Of a stretch of DNA of 64,000 nt, positions 60,969-64,000 are shown piece by piece. Below the pieces are notes generated by a model. It was given only the letters and a program-made list of their open reading frames with translations. It ran no database searches and was not told the DNA's origin. How positions within the stretch are numbered: position 1 is the stretch's first letter; each line of letters starts with the position of its first letter. The translations under genes and the position numbers were made by a program. The stretch comes from Mimachlamys varia (lineage: Eukaryota; Mollusca; Bivalvia; Pectinida; Pectinidae). The stretch is taken from assembly GCA_947623455.1 (NCBI GenBank), contig OX392529.1, positions 7,316,001-7,380,000 on the forward strand, written 5' to 3'.

Positions 60969-61788
60969 CCCACATGCTTTGATCAGATACAGATAATAAA
61001 AAGTTTCAATATCACACATTTCCTCTAAATCAGTCGGCCAGTTGTATTGTTCTTTCAAAAATAAGAAATTAATATTTATGATTAGATATGAAAAAGTATG
61101 TATTTGATGATAAAAAATGTATTTGACGATTACATATACATGTATATATTAAGTAGGACGGACTGAAACAGATCAAAAACTCTTCAACTTATTTGTAAAT
61201 GACCTGAAATAAATACTTGAATATGTCATGTCAAACAATATGAAAAGGTCTTTAATATCACAATAATGGAAACACTTTGCAGACTGAACTATATATATCA
61301 GAATAAAAATACAGTAAACAAATTTAAATACAAACTGAATTTCATTTACATATATATAATCTAACACATACCTTCATATGCATTATGCACATACCTTCAT
61401 AACTACACAGAAAGTATCCCCTGGTCACTATAGATAAGGTATTAAAAAGCACAATGAAATATTGATCAATTCTCTTTATAACCTCTCTCAATTGACTTGA
61501 ATACAATCGTTTGTATCAATATCACTTTTTCCATCAAATTTTGATATACATGTATATTTATAAACAAATTCAATTAGGCTTACATAATCATTTCATTACT
61601 AAACTGATATAATCAATTTAAAAGATTTTTGTTTTCTTTTTTAAGCACTGTCCAGTAAGAGGTCATGGAATGTAAAAACACCTACCCTGATGATAACATT
61701 TCAATTTTTATCCGACTACAATAATTCAAACAATCATACACACACATTATGCAAGACATACCAGGTACATAAAATGTTTACATTACAT
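60969..61788. other. Intergenic, AT-rich
   Basis: About 820 bp with no recognised feature; the minus-strand frame at 61173-61367 has no motif. Confidence 0.6.
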
Positions 61789-62375
61789 ACCCTAAAATCT
61801 CGATAATAAGCCTGAAACGAAAAATAGGCCGATCTTGAAAGTAAGCCTTGGATTTCCTGCAGTCAAACATATCCTGAAAATATGCCGGCTTTGAAAATAG
61901 GCCGTACTTGAAAGTAAGCCATTGATATCTTGCAGTGAAATATATCTCGAAAATAAGACATCTATTTATTTGTTGATAAAGTTAATAATGCTAGTATTAT
62001 TAATGCAATTGATATCATTTCTTGCACCTAAATGACCGTTAAATTACAGTATCGTTTCCTAGGATGTAGCATACCTATTGTTCTTCGGCATATTTTGGAA
62101 TATATTTGAAAGTGAAAGTAGAATTCACATAGTCGATCATTACGATGGCCATATAAAATCGTTTTTGAAAAGGGTAGTGTAAATCACCGATTATTTTGTT
62201 TACCTATGAAAGTTTCCGAAAGTAAGACAGTCTCATAAATAAGCCTTACTCGCCTTACAAATGAATGATTTGGAAAATAAAACGACCTTGAAAATAGGGC
62301 TGCTTTCGAAAATTAGCCGGTGTTTCCTTACCTGAAACAAAAATAAGCTGCGGCTTATTATCAAGATTTTAGGGT
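61789..62375. mobile_element. MITE-like element with 24-bp terminal inverted repeats
   Basis: Left end accctaaaatctcgataata then agcc (61789-61812); right end, reverse complemented, accctaaaatcttgataata then agcc. One mismatch in 24. The flanking attacat/attacatt also matches in inverted form, so the true end may lie a few bases outside and the target duplication is unclear. The interior holds several copies of gaaaataggccg and gaaagtaagcc. No transposase. Superfamily not determined. Confidence 0.7.
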
Positions 62376-63418
62376 AATGTAATAACATGAAAACATCAAT
62401 ATGAGCAGGGGTTTAACCATGGCCACTTAAGTCTAATTATGTGTAGAATTAATATTGCCTTGGTGTATGTACATCTACGGAGGTTTCTGGTACCAAACCT
62501 TTTACGATGGATGTATGAACATGTGGGTTGACAGGTTGGCCAAAGCTCTTTTCATGTAGGACTAGTACTGATAATATACCTGTAAACTATACACAGGTAG
62601 GACCAGTACTGATACACATCATTAAGTCTGGCACTTCTGTATAGGTATATGTGCATTGAGATACAAACTGTATTGCCATCAATCTGAAAGCTCTTTTAGA
62701 AAATCAAGAGCATCTCAAAAGAATAACTAATGCCTGGTGCCAGATTCTGCACTGTGGAATAAAAATGAGTATACTTAAGTCAATGGCGGTACCATAAGAG
62801 AGATTTACTTTAGCTGGGCAATACATTAATGTAAAACATTACATTTTTGATGTTTGATGATTTATCGACTAGCGAGATGCCATTTTCTACATCTCCCACT
62901 CTTTGTACAGTTGTGTCCAATACAATACCAGTGTAGCATTCTATAGCTGTGGGAAACAGAGTGCTACACTTTATCCTGATCAGTCAAACTAATATTATGC
63001 AAATAGCAATGGTATTCAATGGCCACAAAAATATGACTGACAATTACATTAACAAAGTATGAAATTTTAGGTCAATTTCAGCATTTGTAACATCCATCCA
63101 GTAGATAACCCTAGTTGTTCTCAATGTAAGTATAACCCATGAAGCATTCAGTTGTCCTTGCAGGGATGAAACAATTCTATATATTCTGATATACACAGTA
63201 GACCATTATTCTGGTCACTTATCATCACATCTAGGTCAAATTGAGCACTGTAACAAACCATCTGTAGAACAACCCTAAGTTTTTAGTTGATTAAAGTAAA
63301 ATCAATAGGATTTACAATTACTCATTGGACAAGTAATTTCCTTAACTTCAAGTAGGGATGTTACTATCAAGAAAATTATTATTACATGAGTTACGGGTAC
63401 TCTGTACATATTTAAGAA
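62376..63418. other. Intergenic or distal 3' UTR of the FAIM homologue
   Basis: AT-rich, no recognised gene. The end of the FAIM transcript cannot be placed. Confidence 0.5.
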
Positions 63419-63420
63419 AG

Positions 63421-63583
63421 AGATATTTGGTAGACAGTTTAACATTCAATGTGTTAGATAGATATTTGGTAGACAGTTTAACATTCAATGTGTTAGATAG
63501 ATATTTGGTAGACAGTTTAACATTCAATGTGTTAGATAGATATTTGGTAGACAGTTTAACATTCAATGTGTTAGATAGATATT
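63421..63583. repeat. Short tandem array, 39-bp unit, four copies
   Basis: Four near-identical units of gatatttggtagacagttta plus acattcaatgtgttagata. It lies about 190 bp downstream of the FAIM stop codon, probably in its 3' UTR. The open frames on both strands come from the 39-bp periodicity. Confidence 0.95.
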
Positions 63584-63771
63584 TCCTACAGGGTTAAGCA
63601 TACAAAGGGTGTTAGAGACAATTTGTATACAATCAAAATTTATAGTAAGAACTTAATCCACAAGCCAATGATGATTTTGAAACTGTGTTCAGTCTGACCT
63701 CATAGCATAGATGACCTGTATGAGAGACAGTGTACAAGACATCTCCTGTAGAGACAATATGTTGGTGATTC

Positions 63772-63927
63772 TCATTCATTTGTAGACTCCAGTATCTCCT
63801 CATCATTGACAAACAGTGTGTGTACGATTCCTTTACTCTTCTTGCCACTACTTGTAGCCACTATCCTCCCCATCTTTGAGTCATTGATACTGAAGTATGT
63901 CTCCACTCCTGAGTCTGTAAATGCTCC
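63772..63927 (-). CDS. FAIM: FAIM homologue, last coding exon (5' part outside window)
   Basis: A 156-nt terminal exon (51 codons plus TGA) after acceptor cacttcag. It begins GAFTDSGVETYFSIND and continues ATSSGKKSKGIVHTLFVND, matching the C-terminus of Fas apoptotic inhibitory molecule (pattern 'G-x-F-x-x-x-G-x-ET-x-F-x-I ... SSGK-x-x-x-G-I-x-HTL-x-V-x-x-x-x-I'). FAIM is a small cytosolic beta-sandwich protein with anti-apoptotic and proteostasis roles in animals. The exon starts in phase 0 and ends with a short species-specific tail (ILESTNE). The remaining exons lie beyond 64000. Confidence 0.9.
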   Translation of the reverse strand, partial: GAFTDSGVETYFSINDSKMGRIVATSSGKKSKGIVHTLFVNDEEILESTNE

Positions 63928-64000
63928 CTGAAGTGGAAAAAACATCAATTTTGTCTTTCAATGAAATTATACTACATGTAGCTGCATGTATAGTATGTAT

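Overview
The window looks like nuclear DNA of a marine invertebrate, most likely a bivalve mollusc. It is AT-rich with multi-exon genes and GT-AG introns. It carries relics of the Penelope-like reverse transcriptases common in molluscs, a pearl-like (Helentron-associated) element, and very large minisatellite arrays. I cannot name the species. Nothing suggests a bacterial or viral genome. Almost all long open frames (up to 776 codons) are artefacts of tandem repeats whose unit length is a multiple of three.

Layout. Positions 1-45,977 hold one minus-strand gene, start codon at 45,977, running off the left edge. I assembled fourteen exons whose intron phases all agree, giving 634 codons. The product is a secreted or extracellular mosaic: signal peptide, GON domain (exons 1-4), WSC domain (exons 5-6), Cys-rich linker (7), EGF-like (8), three Cys-rich modules (9-11), EGF-like (12), a short fibronectin-II-like module (13) and the start of a LamG-like jellyroll (14). 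Exons make up only about 1.9 kb of 46 kb; roughly 31 kb is minisatellite.

The main observation concerns where these arrays sit. Four (units of 25, 63, 44 and 51 bp) begin at the 5' splice site of exons 14, 11, 10 and 9, and every unit carries a copy of the donor, usually with the last 32-36 nt of the exon. A fifth, decayed set does the same at exon 8. A sixth array (33 bp) begins at the 3' splice site of exon 6 and copies the acceptor. In two arrays the unit is a multiple of three and keeps the exon frame, so use of a later donor copy would add Cys-containing 21-residue or 17-residue repeats to the protein.

Upstream of the gene (46-63.7 kb) there is no confident gene. The region holds a TTAA-flanked inverted-repeat element (46.5-47.4 kb), a 26-bp array (48.0-51.5 kb), a decayed reverse transcriptase (53.0-54.0 kb), 42-bp and 26-bp arrays (55.2-56.6 kb), a pearl-like element (57.5-58.6 kb), a 30/32-bp array (58.7-61.0 kb) and a second inverted-repeat element (61.8-62.4 kb). 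The right edge (63,772-63,927) is the last coding exon of a minus-strand FAIM homologue, followed by its probable 3' UTR.
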